A stretch of DNA of 64,000 bases from Utricularia gibba. Its lineage: Eukaryota; Streptophyta; Magnoliopsida; Lamiales; Lentibulariaceae. Both the position numbers and the translations under genes were made by a program. Numbering within the stretch: the first letter of the stretch is position 1; every line of letters starts with the position of its first letter. Below, in pieces: positions 48,985 to 60,674 of the stretch. The stretch lies in NCBI GenBank assembly GCA_002189035.1, contig NEEC01000018.1:2108001-2172000 (forward strand), written 5' to 3'. A model generated the notes under the pieces. That model was not told the DNA's origin, did not search any database, and saw only the letters and a program-made list of their open reading frames with translations.

Positions 48985-50648
48985 ATGGTCTTCTCGATGC
49001 ATTTCTTGTTTTCGGGTGATTTTTGGTTCATTTGCGTAATTCTGATTAGTTCAACCCTAACAACACTCTTGATCCCACTTTCTCTCCCTTGCAATGAGTC
49101 TTCTACTTTTCTACTCCCGGATCAGATGGAGGCAGCAACTATCCCACCAGAAGATTCCTCGGAAAAAATTACTCCGACCAATTTCAGCCACCTTGCCTTT
49201 GGCATTGTGGGCTCCGAGCGTGCGTGGCACCACCGCAGAGCGTACTTGGAATCATGGTGGCAGCCAAATATCACACATGGACTTTTGTACCTCGACGCTG
49301 CTCCCACGGCGGAACTCCTCCCATGGCCCGCCTCTTGGCCACCGTATAAAGTGTCGCCTCCTGGCGTCCGTACCAAGAACCGCCTGTTCCAGGGGATATT
49401 GGAGGTTTTCCGGGAGGTTGACAATGAGAACCTGCGGTGGCTCATCATGGGGGACGACGACTCTATTTTTTTCTTGGACAATATCATCGACCTTCTTCGG
49501 CAATACGATCACAAGAAGTACTACTACATCGGTGGCCTGACGGAGTGGTTCTTGGCGGACTACTGGTTCTCGTTCGACATGGCGTTCGGTGGTGGCGGAA
49601 TCATTCTCAGTTATCCGTTGGCGAAGGCCCTCGCCGGAAATATAGAGAACTGCTCAAGAAACTATGGGGATATGAAAACCTATGACCTGATGGTAATGGC
49701 CTGCATTTTTGACATAGGGGTTTCCTTTTCTCCAAACAAGGGAATGCACCAGGTAATAATACCTTATTGGATTGCAAGATTAGTGAAGTATATTATAACA
49801 CTCGATTGGACATTTTTTGCAGATGGATCTACGAGGTGACATATCAGGGTTCTTCTCATCACACCCGGCGGTCCCATTGATATCCCTCCATCGCATGCAC
49901 GATGCGGATCCCTACTTTCCGGGGAAAAATCATACCGAATCCTTGCGCCACCTCATGAAAGCGGCGGCGATGGATCAATCGCGAATGCTGCAAATGACAG
50001 TCTGCTATTACCATCCTAGCAACTGGTCATTTTCCATTTCCTGGGGCTACTCAGCTTATATATATGAGAGTATTTTCCCGAGAAGTTACCTTCAGAAGCC
50101 TATTGAAACCTTTAGACATTGGACTTCACCGAATCGAGGTTACATCTTCATCTGCAAGGTAATCCTTACGTGCTCTGGCATTGACAGGATCATCTTTTCA
50201 GGTCCAAATTATATATTCGACACGAGGCCGCCGACCAGAGATCCGTGTGAAGCACCACATGCATTCTTTTTCGAAAGAGTTGAAGGTACATCAAACCAGA
50301 CTCTCACCACTTACAGGAGATGGAAAGCTCGTTCTTTGAAGGCTTGCGTGCGTGATGGCAATCATACAGCGGAATTCATTTCGGAGATTCATGTGGTCTC
50401 ACCATCTGGTACTCGGAAGGAGGTGAACCCTATTCTCATTCTTTCTCTTGCACTGTCTTTGAATTCAAAGCAGGGTTTGTTAATCTGAGCATTAAGTGGT
50501 TCATGTGTTCTCAATTGAGTTCCTTATTTTCATTTACTTCGTGTGTATTTAGATGGATCGTTCCGAGTGCTGCGAAGTCGTGGGTGTTGATGGTGAAAAG
50601 GCTGAGATCCATTACAGGGAATGTAATATTGGTGAGACAAGTGCCTAA
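48985..50648 (+). CDS. GT31-like DUF604 beta-1,3-glycosyltransferase-type protein
   Basis: Modelled with four exons (48985-49752, 49823-50138, 50202-50422, 50553-50648), 466 residues. The start at 48985 (TCCATGG) opens a short tail and one membrane helix (about residues 12-30), typical of a Golgi type II enzyme. Family motifs: HLAFGIVGSERAWHHRRAYLESWW, RWLIMGDDDSIFFLDNI with the DDD metal-binding site, EWFLADYWFSFDMAFGGGGIILSYPLAKAL, FSPNKGMHQMDLRGDISGFF, and RPPTRDPCEAPHAFFFERVE. The last exon opens MDRSECCEV, as in relatives. DUF604 proteins are Fringe-like; their acceptors in plants are unknown. The 63-nt segment 50139-50201 is treated as an intron because it interrupts a conserved block, but it is in frame without stops. 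Confidence 0.88.
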
Positions 50649-52192
50649 CCCTTTGAAATCAGATGGGGCGTTTTACCCCTAGATCTTAAAATGCCGTAGA
50701 ATAAAGATATGCATTCAAGGTGTTAGTCCATTGTGATGGTGATCCACCACTTCCTCCTATTTTTATAAACATGTAGCCACTATGTTCCATTCACCACATC
50801 AACATCATGGTTGAGGTATAAAGTTCAAGTCTTCTCTTTTATATTAAAGATATCAAAGAAATCTTTTTCATTTTTATTCTTTTTCTTTTATTTTTTGATG
50901 TAAAGAATCGTGTATTCATAATTCATATGTGATAGTTAATGTTTATTTTTTGGCATTCAAGTGTTTCCTCGAAAACGGTTATTATCTTAGATTTTTTCAT
51001 TTCATAACATAAATCCATATCATTGAAGTAAAAAAAAAGAATGTTTGGGTGGCTCTCAAATAATTTTATTAGTTTAGATAAATAGTAGAAAAATAGAAAG
51101 TAGGTTGGCTTGATTTTAGCAAAAAAATGACCATTTTACCCCGACGTAGATTTAATTATACAAGAATTCAACAAAAGCGTCAAAAATTCAGGAAAAATTC
51201 CTGCCAAATTTTTTTTAAAAAAATTATCACCAAAATCCCATATTCCCGGAAAATTGTTAGAATTGGGTTTCCTCGTGCAGAAAAATGGGGTTTTCCGAAG
51301 ACGAAGCAGTCGCTCATCCCCACAGTCCCGAAACAATGACACAGTGAAAACACAATGGGTATTTTTCAAAAAAACCCAGAAACAATGAGGGTTGCCGCAG
51401 CAAAAGCCACAGCTTTAAAGCATTTTCGAGGTCGACGTCGCTACTTTTATTCATAACCTGCCTCGTTCTCGGTGTGAGACAATTTTCATCTGGTGATGCA
51501 AAGCAGTTCTTTTGGGGATCTTACTTGTCATGTCACAAACATGTAAGAGATTCATGATACTCCAGTGAGACGCCGTCTAAAGGCATATATGATATATATA
51601 AACACTTTGGATTTGCTACATGCAGAAAGACCAACATCTATGTTTGTTTTAATCCGTTTTGGGATGGTGTTGTGTAATGTTTGTTTGGACCAGAAGTTTT
51701 ACCAATTTTTCAATTACATCCTTCAATTATTCATCCAATTCAATAAAATGATCACTCATGTTTAACCGATTTGTTATTTTTGACTTGTTTTTCGGGAAAA
51801 TAGATATAATTGTAATGTTAATATTTTAGTTTTGGTCATGTTATTTTATTTAACATATATTCATGATTGATATCCACTGTTATATTAAATTGGATGTTTC
51901 ATTACTAGTTATAATTGATTTTTATTATTTGCCATATATTCATGATTGATATCTCCGGTTAAGTATGGTAATATTTATTTTAGGCTTATATTAGCAACAA
52001 CGTAATAGTATACTGAGAGTCTTGTAGGATGCAAGAGTGGGCATATTTGTAAATGACCCATCAGATTGCACACAATAAAGACAAACTACAATTGTATTTA
52101 GAAAGTACTCTTCAATTGTTAGTACAGTTTCTCCTTTTGTTTACAACCTTGCAGATTGTAAACTTGGGGTTGTAGACGGTAACCCAACTTTA

Positions 52193-52509
52193 GGGCCAGT
52201 TTGGTAGATAGAATAGGAATAAATTGGATTAGAATTATTTGGGATGTTTGATGGGTTTATATTTAACTAGATTTAAAAAAAAAATTGGTACATAGTAAAT
52301 AAAAATGATATTTTTTCAAAATATTTATTTAAAGACTGGATATTTTCAAACCCATCAATATGGTGGGTTTGAGTAAAACCCACAAACTCGGGAAATGACA
52401 GGTTTATATTAAAAAGGGTTTAAATAAATCATGTCTACTAAACACGTATAGTATATTTACTATCCAAAGAAAACCAATGTATTCTACCCTACCCTACCAA
52501 ACTAGGCCT
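52193..52509. mobile_element. MITE-like element (Harbinger/Tourist-like termini)
   Basis: The left end GGGCCAGTTTGGTAG (52193) is mirrored by CTACCAAACTAGGCC (52494-52508) at the right end, enclosing about 300 bp of AT-rich non-coding DNA. Termini of this form resemble PIF/Harbinger-derived MITEs. The expected TTA/TAA target duplication is present only in imperfect form. Confidence 0.5.
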
Positions 52510-52521
52510 ATAAGGGTTCAA

Positions 52522-52581
52522 GCTTGTTTAAACTCGTTGATGTCAATGGGCGCTTGTTTAAACTCGTTGATGTCAATGGGC
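52522..52581 (+). repeat. Perfect 30-bp tandem duplication
   Basis: A 30-bp unit starting GCTTGTTTAAACTCGTTGAT is present twice in direct succession (52522-52551 and 52552-52581) without a difference, so it is recent or an assembly duplication. Confidence 0.9.
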
Positions 52582-52833
52582 TATGGCATGCAAACCCTCT
52601 TCTTCAGGTTCATGTCTAAGGTTATAAATTAGTAAAACTTAGGTAATTATACAATAAATTTGAAAGTATTATCATTGTAAAAAAGTATAACATATACTTT
52701 AAATAAAATTAAAAAATTACCAAACAGCCCCTGGTTCATGTTTTATTTCAAGATGAGATGAATCCTGAGGTGATGTTTCTCTTTGATACAACCATGAGAG
52801 TGGGGAATAAAGCAACAGGATTTTGTCTGCATA

Positions 52834-54292
52834 TCAGAAACAACGTAGGGTCCAGTTTTGGTTTTCGGGGCAGAGTTTGCCGAGCGGGGACTCATCGGAG
52901 TGCTCATCGACCAGCCATAAGCCACGCTCCTTGAACCGATGGATTTTGCTGTCTCTCCCAGCGATGTAATTGTTGTGGATGATGGCATGTTGACCCTTGG
53001 TTTGCTCAGCCCACGCTTTGTTACCGAAGTACTTAAGACCAGAGGGGAACGCCGTTGCCGGAAGAAGATAATCGTCGACCTGTCAATTGCAATATGTTTC
53101 CGCCGACATCTCATAGCCGGGAATGGCGGAGCAAAAGAAGGGATGGTACCTTCCCACGAGTCTCCCTGATTGCCCAATTGAAAGGGGTTGATCATTCACT
53201 CCTGGACTCCACTGCAGCGAACTCATGCGATCGGCCCAAGTGATCATCAGTAATTTTGCCCCCGGCGTGGGTCTTAGATAAATCAGGCAGCTACAATTCT
53301 TGAGACCAAACAATCTCAGCAGCAGTAGAAGCAATGCATCGTCATTAAACATATAATTCTGATAGTGTTATTTGCAGAACTTACGTCTCCACCATCAAAC
53401 GCATAGTACGCATCGTGCGATCCTTGGAAGTAAGGAAAGGGGTCCTTCATCCAGACCGTATCAACGTCATTGTACAGAACGTTGTACCCCAGCTCTAAGA
53501 TCTGCACAGTCCGCACCCCTCTGCGTCAGAATATTGTAACCGAAGTAGAAAGAACAGAAGAAACCAGTTCTTCTCCTTTCTGCATCCAGACAAAAGGAGC
53601 GTACCTCAAGAAGATGGCGTGGCCTTCTGGATGTCAAATTGAAAAATCCCTTGAAAAAGAAGAAAACCCTAATTGGTACCATGCAACAACACGAAACCAA
53701 GTACAGCTTTTTGTTTGTTTTAGTTGAGATCCAACTCTTAGCAAGAGCAGGGTGAGTGTCATCTCTTTATGTTTGGCTTTGTTATTGTATCATGTAAAAA
53801 GCTCATGAACCCAAATAACGTCACACGAAACGGTTACCATAGAGCCAAAAGTGTTAGATGCAGGGTCCAGCGGGGGGACGCCATGATGGCGTGGCCAGGC
53901 CACCTCTTGTTGACTGTGTACAGCGTCGGATAATCCTCAGCGAACACCAGAACTTTATCCACATGCTTCAGTCTGGCAAGGCTGATCAACCAGTTGCTTA
54001 GCATCTGCAGATACGCCTCGCCCACCGTACACACTATCACCGTGTTGTTCTTCGCGACATACGCCGCCGCGTCCCGGAGCGTGTACTCCCCCGACGGTGA
54101 ACCTGGACTGTAAAACTTCGATAGCAAAAATATCGTGTTCCGATTAAGAGAGGCGACACCGATCATCGCCAGCAAGGATACGAACACGAGCACGAGGGTG
54201 AGCGGGATCCGGACCAGGAAGGACCGGGGTGAATTTCTTGGTGCTTCCCCCGTTCTCCCATCATGGACACTGCAATCGCCTCCCTCTGTCAT
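52834..54292 (-). pseudogene. GT77 RGXT/MGP4-like alpha-1,3-xylosyltransferase gene with two frame lesions
   Basis: Five exons (54292-53838, 53649-53605, 53501-53385, 53298-53150, 53079-52834) align from end to end with the RGXT group, which adds xylose to fucose in pectic rhamnogalacturonan II in the Golgi. A membrane helix (about residues 24-45) and the motifs LVFAEDYPTLYTVNKRWPGHA, GFFNLTSRRPRHLLE, ILELGYNVLYNDVDTVW (DxD), CSCLIYLRPTPGAKLL and LPATAFPSGLKYF are intact, as are all splice sites. Two exons are each one base short: exon 1 in the C6 run at about 53871-53876 (so PPLDPASNTFGSM is out of frame) and exon 4 at the C4 run 53184-53187 (so FNWAIRETRGK is out of frame). Corrected length would be about 337 residues. 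It is a young pseudogene or an intact gene with consensus errors. Confidence 0.8.
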
Positions 54293-54790
54293 TACAAACG
54301 ATCTCAAAAGCTCGCACCTTTTTTCCCTTATCAAGCTATCAGGTTTTAAGCTTCTAGATATGGACTCTGTTAGTACCACCTCTTCGAACTTTCGTTGACT
54401 GGAAAATTAATTTCCATTGAAAATAAAAAAAAACTGAAATATTATAATAATTTCGAGTAACTTCTTGCAATTATATATAAATTCAGTCTCACACACACAT
54501 TTGATCATGAATTTCAAGCATCCACCATAAAAAAAGATGTGTTTTTGTATTTTATTCATGTATTTGATTAGCAGTCAAGTTAGGGTTTTGAAGAATCAGC
54601 CCACTAGTTTTTAGGGTTCGCGATGATTAATGGGTAATTACGTCGCTGACTTGGGAGTAGATACGCAACATTCGGGTAAACAGCTGGAGGGCTCCGGCTG
54701 ATGAACTCTGCTGCGCCTCCAGCTCTCATAATAATAGTATAAATTATTTTGACGTGAATGTGATTTTTATTTTCCGGAATATAAGAGTAT
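54293..54790. other. Upstream flank of the RGXT-like gene
   Basis: AT-rich, with no recognised gene. The promoter of the RGXT-like gene (minus strand) would lie here. Confidence 0.5.
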
Positions 54791-54848
54791 GATATTCAAG
54801 CACCTCTGCTTTCTGGCCCCCTTGAGAGTTATCTACTGTAATGGCCCT

Positions 54849-54971
54849 GTTGATAATCGTTGTGTCATTCTCCATGGATCTAGATGAGTACATCTTGAAA
54901 CAACAAGAAGAGGAGGAGAGGAAGCGCCAGATGCTAGAGAGAAGAAGGCCGGGCTCTCTTGCATTCAATTA
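54849..54971 (+). other. Small open frame kept in the duplicated flank
   Basis: ATG at about 54840 opens a frame of some 43 codons ending just before 54972, with a charged stretch ILKQQEEEERKRQMLERR. The paralogous copy near 39306 is interrupted by a TAG after KQQEE. I do not recognise the protein; it may be a fragment of a captured exon rather than a gene. Confidence 0.25.
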
Positions 54972-55235
54972 AATGTTGTTCCTCTTTTCATGGATTTTTT
55001 TTTTTTCAAATTCTCTGCCGCAGATGAAGAACCTTAACCAGACCTATTGTAGCCAAGATGGGATCAGAGGTTTCGGTTCATGCAAAAAATTGTGTTGATA
55101 AATTTCTTGTATTTGAGATTTCGCAACCAGAGGCTTGGTCTCCCCAAATGCTAGATGATTCCTAGCACTTGCGCTACAATTATTGCTGTAAAATGCTATC
55201 TGATCATTAATTTTTTCTTTAATGCGAGTAACTGC

Positions 55236-56130
55236 AGGTTTGACACAACATGAGATCCTACCCTTGTACGCCATTCCAGTAACCTAGTGACAAAACATGA
55301 GATCCTAACCTTGCTCACGTCCTCGGACTGCTTAAGATAAGGCTCGACGACACTAGTAGCAGCCGCCTGTCTTGCTTCACAATCATGTTAAAATTTAGGA
55401 TAAGATGAGTTGGACGAATATATATGAAACCCAAGTACATAAAAAACGTAGATCATATTAAAAAAAATTAAACCTAACTAATTACCAGTGATATGCAATC
55501 TCGTATATATTTAACTATTTCATTTTAATTTTTCGATAAGGTATTATTGTTCTGAAATTGTAATTGCTGTTTTTTTTACCTATAACCTAAGTATTACTTA
55601 CAATCACAAAATAAAAGTCTTAATCAGATTGAATACTAGCTCGATTTGAGGTTAAATATTAGAACAAATAATCACATATTAAGATTTAAAAGTTAAATAG
55701 TTAAGTATATAAAAAAATATAAATCATTAGTAATTAATTGGCCGTTATCTTTTCTAATATGATTTATGTTTTTTTATATACTTGGGCTTTACATGTACTT
55801 GCTTGACCCATTGAATTCTTAATTTTAACATTGTATCAAAGTGTATTTACCTTACGGCATAAGTTAGGTGGCCAAGATCAGTTTCGTGCTGATCTAAGTT
55901 TCAATTAAAAAAAACAAAGAGATGCATGGCTTAGGCGACAAAAATTAAATCAATTTATGACCTGATCACTATGTACAATTACAAAAAAAAGTATTAACCA
56001 GATCAAAGACTAGTTTAACTTGACAGCAAATATTAAAACAAATAATCCCACATATCCAAAAGTTGATGATGCACTTGTAACCAATTTATCTGTTAAGCTG
56101 AATAAATACATCTCTACTAACTCTTGTATT
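55236..56130 (-). pseudogene. Relic of a GT37 fucosyltransferase gene
   Basis: Two fragments match the FUT gene: 55236-55390 covers its last about 35 codons and 3' flank, and 56045-56130 covers the SLTDKLVTSASSTFGYV region. Unrelated AT-rich, element-like DNA lies between them. No open frame survives. Confidence 0.75.
55703..55783. repeat. Palindromic AT-rich repeat, part of a possible LTR remnant
   Basis: AAGTATATAAAAAAATATAAATCAT (two 12-13 base halves of a 25-base arm at 55703-55727) is mirrored at 55759-55783 with one mismatch. A related, weaker inverted pair occurs at about 57936-58013. After the first, near 55833, ATTGTATCAAAGTG resembles a decayed tRNA-iMet primer-binding site, which would fit the end of an LTR. 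Confidence 0.45.
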
Positions 56131-57115
56131 AATCTTAGTTTAGACTTGATATTCAATCATGACAAAATATAATGTGTTAACCTTCACAAAGCAAACATCT
56201 CAATATAATGTTCGACCGTAATTCCACTATGTTCATACTTGATTAATGTTTGATTAAGACTTAGTTTATAAATTTATTTCATATAATAATTAACAATTGT
56301 ACAACAACATGCTAAATTTTCTGTTTATCATATACCCAATATTTAAAATTCAACAACGAAATTAACTTGGCCATTCTTTAGGTGCAGCTGGTTAATAAAA
56401 TCTCAAGAAAGTCAACCCAATTCAATTGATGTGTTCTATTGGCTTTCTTTATCCAAGGGCAAGTGAAACCAACAAATGTTGACTCCCCAGATACGCCTTT
56501 TTATTTTGAATTCACTTAACACATTACATGTCATAAACAGACAAACGTCTAGAGAAAGAAATCAGGGTTTTGTTATAAATACGATGAGTACATGTTACTG
56601 TTCTTCTTCAAGTCGTATCTATTCTCGTAAAAATGTCGGGCAAAGAGAATATCTTTGATGGGTAACGTATCATTAATGACAGAAGAAATGTGAATTCATA
56701 GCAGCTCCGTTGGACGAATTTGAGATTAGGCTGCAATTAGCTAAGTCTCCAAAAAAGTTTGTGCATGGATTCTGATGTTATTAGGTTTGGTTTGACAAGA
56801 TGCTTTAATTAATTCAGTACTAAATATGATAGGAATTAATTTACATAGAAATGAATGATTACCCATAGAAAATTTTATAATAAAGTTTATGCATAATATT
56901 ATTAAAACACCTATAATAAATAGTTGGAAAAACAATTTTTAAAATAAAAAGGATGATATTGTATTTTATCATAATTGGATCAGCTAAACTCATCTAATTC
57001 ATGGGTTTATGTTTCAATATGAAAATATTTAATCTATAGTACTAAATATCATTATTTATTTAACATATGATTAATATGAATTACTTAATTTAAATTACTT
57101 ATATATGTTGGAAGA

Positions 57116-59856
57116 TGATGAAGCGATTTTTGAACAATCTGACCAAATCGTGTGAATTTGATGAAATAGATCTGGAAGGATTGTCATGCAAAATGGATAT
57201 AAGTGTGGCTAGTATTTGTAACTAGAATTTCCTAAATCTGTTCATGTTCAAGTGATGTTTTGTCCGTTATTTTTTTCCTTTAGAGCGTCCACGTAAAATT
57301 TGGTGTTTTTTTTTTTTTGCATCAAATTACACAAACACAAAGTTATTATTGAATCAAACACAATTATGCCAAGCTATTCATTGATATTCCTTTTTGTGCC
57401 TTTTAGCTACATGCTAAAATATAACAGAATGGGTAGACACAAAAAGGAACAATACTGTTTGGGTATGTAAATTGCTCTAATTTTGATCTCAAAACTTACC
57501 ACATCCAAGGCAACCTCTTCCAGTTGTAATTCTTCTCATGTACTCGTTTTGGTGTATAGGAGATAGAAATTCTTAAACCTCTGTTTGATTTTTTCTTCTA
57601 CTATGCATCCTCAAAGTTGTTCATATTTATTTCTTTCACCAATGAATCTTCAATCTTCATAGAATTCTGCAAAAGCACAAAATGGAATTGACTCAAATTG
57701 ATCATCCCCCTTCTTCCCGCATTGGCAATCAACAACTACCAAGAGATGCACAAACAAGAACCCTAAAATTTCTAGCAGCAGTGCGACAGCTTCTCCAACT
57801 TGATTTAGAAGTCTTTGTGATCATAAATGATAGTGGCATCTGCTTTGTTGCCGTTCTGCATGAGGTTTAGGAAAGGAGCGAGATGGGGTATTAGAACACA
57901 CAATTCTACATTAGGATTTGAAATTAATATGATCAAGTATATAAAAAATTATAAATTTCAAATAATCAATTAAACCTAATACTTTTTAATATGATTTACA
58001 TTTATTGTATACTTAAAATTTCTGTATATTTGCTCAACCCGTTGGCTCCTGAATTTCAACAACGGGGCAGATCCCAGTCATTGTCTTTGTCCTTCTATTT
58101 ATAGCTTTGGAAACACACCTCTTTATAATGGGTTAAGTTTGAGCGTGGTTGATGATTGACAGCGTTTATGCAACTCATTTAACGCAGGAAACGATCTATT
58201 CGGGATGTTGTAGTATTCTTCCATATTGTTATCATATACAAGTATGTGTGAAAACGAATGCACTTGTGAAGATTTGTATAACGGCCATCAGTTTAAGTGT
58301 TTTAAGTTTCACTATTCATGCGTATCTGCCTTGCAGTAATTTTTCTTATTACCTGAATAAATGATTGGTTGAAATTAAAGGAGACATCCACTGAGAACGT
58401 TGTGACATGAAGCATTACCTTAATAATTAGTTCGTCTTATATTTTCCAGTTTCCTTGCGTTAACTAGAGTTACCTATGATTTTGTTAGTGACCACTTGGC
58501 TTCAAGGAGTCGAAACACTAACTAACATTAAAACACCTAAACTTAATAATCAGTAATCAGTGGCGGCCGATGTCCATTAGTGTGGGCTACATTCTTATTT
58601 AATTCCATGTACTGTGTGCTTGACCTACTCTCTCACCATGAAATATTAAGTTGCTCATTGAAGGAAGATTTCTAGCTCACGATCTTGGAGCTTAGGTAGC
58701 AGGTTTTTTCTTGAGAAAAATTCCTTTTTTTTCCACACTTTTATGAGTTCACAGTCTACATCTTTATAGTTGCTTTTCTTAATGGTAATAAGTATAGCTG
58801 CTGACTTTTTGAAATCTAAACCAATTGGGATGTTGGACTGGTTCGTTGGGCCTTCGCCCTCTCGTTTTTGATCTCTCAAATCCAGCCCCATTTGACTTGG
58901 CCCAACTCTTGGTCCAGCTCTCTATCCAATATGTATTCCATCTTCTTTCTGACCTAGCACTTCGAGGCAGCGCTCTTCTTTCTCCCATGGTTTCAGCAGG
59001 TGGACCTGAAATATCTCTTCATGCTCTAACACTCATAAACTTATACACAGAAAAGTAAACTGGTGTGTAAATGATCAATTATATCCCATTTTACACAAAA
59101 TATAATCTAGTTTAAAATATTTAAATCACCAAATTCGATATTCAACTCATCATTTTGACCAAAAATTATACTAAAATTAACATGAAGAAGGTTTACTAAA
59201 ATATGTGCCGTCAAGATGCATGACCAATAACTTTGAAACTTCAGGCCGCTTGATCAGAGGATAGAGATATAACGTGGTTCCAAACCCATTTTCTAGATGT
59301 TGGATCGCGCAGAGTAAATGGTTATCAGTGTTGTCACTGATGTTGTGGTGTGTGTATGACACTACGGTTGTATTTGATGATCAAACACAGAGTGAAAGAA
59401 GCAGAGTACTTTCCAAATGAATAAAACAGAGCACTCTTACATCAGCAGAAGAAACAAAAACTGCACTCATAATCGACGGAGCAGACTAGACTTGATACTA
59501 GTAAACTTTAACTAACTCAACCGAAAAACAATGGGGGAAAAACAGGTACTTATTTGCTAGTGGTCTTGATCATGGACCAAGCTCAGCCTCGAAAACGATC
59601 ACTACTTCCAGCCGTGTCAATAAACACTGGGTGATCTTCATCAGGTCGCTGAATGTCCTTCCGGCCCATTACATGAATAATGAGACTTGGCTTCAGTGCT
59701 TCACTAGATTTTATTCAGTTTTCGTGGAGCTACTATTTTTATAGCTCCATAGATTGGAGAAACCAGCCAAACGGTGGAATGGTCTACGTGCAATCGAGCA
59801 ATAGGACAGGTGGGAATTTTACAAATTTGGGTATGAACCCCGGAAATACATTCCTA
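57116..59856. other. Gene-poor region with repeat-like DNA
   Basis: No gene was recognised. The word TGTTGGAAG at about 57108 and the style of the next 300 bp are LTR-like, but no second end was found. Open frames at 57682-57870, 58655-59058 and 59177-59362 have no family resemblance. Confidence 0.4.
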
Positions 59857-60026
59857 AACACGAGGAGGATGATGCAGAAAGCCAGCACAATATTAAGGAT
59901 CCGACTAAAAGACGACGGCTTCTTGAACTTGCCGATGGCGGAGCTCATCTTAACCGATGCCATGGTGCTGGATGACAAATTTAGGACCATCAGCTTCTTA
60001 TAGCCCTCATACAAAACACTTCCCAA
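59857..60026 (-). pseudogene. Truncated copy of GT4 exon 1
   Basis: The minus strand repeats the first part of the GT4 gene, from the region upstream of its ATG (YEGYKKLM) through MSSAIGKFKKPSSFSRI and the membrane helix VLAFCIILLVF. Homology then stops abruptly at 59857 and unrelated sequence follows. The catalytic region is absent, so no enzyme can be made. Confidence 0.85.
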
Positions 60027-60661
60027 TCAAATTATTTAAGCAAAAGACCAAAAAAAGAACTGGAAATCTTGGCATTTCGTGTGGTTCCAAAAACAGTGGG
60101 AGAACATGTTTTTCTTAAGCAATATAATTTGGGTTTCTGTACCCAATATTCAAAATTCCTCAAGAAAATTAATTTTGCCATTCATTAGGTGCAGCTGGTT
60201 AATAACTCAAAGACGTATGTTGAGAATCAAGTAGTTTCAGGGTTGTCTTGTCTGAAGAACTTCTCATATCGAATCGAGTCGACAGTTACCAGTTCCTGAA
60301 ATCACGAGTCTTGATCCTACTTTCACCACAAACTCCCAGTGGCGGCCCCGTTCACTAAGCCCTAGACAGGGAATTCGTGGACTCATCCTCTAACATCGTC
60401 TGCCTTAATGCTCCGGGTATGGATCTACATTATGTATTTGGATAGATGTCTAGTGTAGCATCTACATTTGTTTTGACAATGGTATCAGTGCTAGCAATTA
60501 CACTACAATGTGGGTAGTTACCTAAATTTGTACCTAAGGATGTGCCTCGTCATTTGGGATCTTTTTTCCTTCTTTCTTTCGTTATTTGACAAGTATATTA
60601 CAAATTAAATGCCCTTCATCCATCGGGACCACCACATCACAAAACTAGACAGCAATTATGC
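59857..60661. repeat. Rearranged duplicate: GT4 5' end joined to the DUF604 upstream region, part inverted
   Basis: 59857-60205 matches 44091-44437; 60212-60539 matches about 48358-48714 in the same direction; 60535-60661 matches 48741-48868 in reverse complement. In the intact locus these segments are 4 kb apart with the GT90 gene between, so the copy is deleted and partly inverted. Confidence 0.8.
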
Positions 60662-60674
60662 TGTCTAGTTTTGT
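60639..60674. repeat. Perfect 15-bp palindrome with 6-base loop at the inversion junction
   Basis: ACAAAACTAGACAGC (60639-60653), loop AATTAT, then its exact reverse complement GCTGTCTAGTTTTGT (60660-60674). It sits exactly where the inverted duplicate ends, as a fold-back junction would. Confidence 0.85.

Larger units (their letters stand above)
50649..52833. other. Convergent intergenic region with mobile-element remnants
   Basis: No gene was recognised. The region is AT-rich, with a MITE-like element at 52193-52509 and a perfect 30-bp tandem duplication right after it. Open frames at 51127-51339 and 51565-51765 have no family resemblance. Confidence 0.5.
54791..57115. repeat. Decayed second copy of FUT/GT4 flanking DNA
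   Basis: Three blocks are colinear with the FUT-GT4 region: 54791-55390 with about 39253-39890; 56045-56130 with about 40010-40092; and 56333-57115 with about 44371-45090. Similarity is high within blocks but the FUT coding part is mostly lost and the GT4 coding part is absent. It is a relic of a segmental duplication. Confidence 0.8.

Noticed and set aside
57108-57400. TGTTGGAAG start of a possible copia-type LTR
   Set aside because: No matching second LTR, primer-binding site or coding remnant was found in the window.
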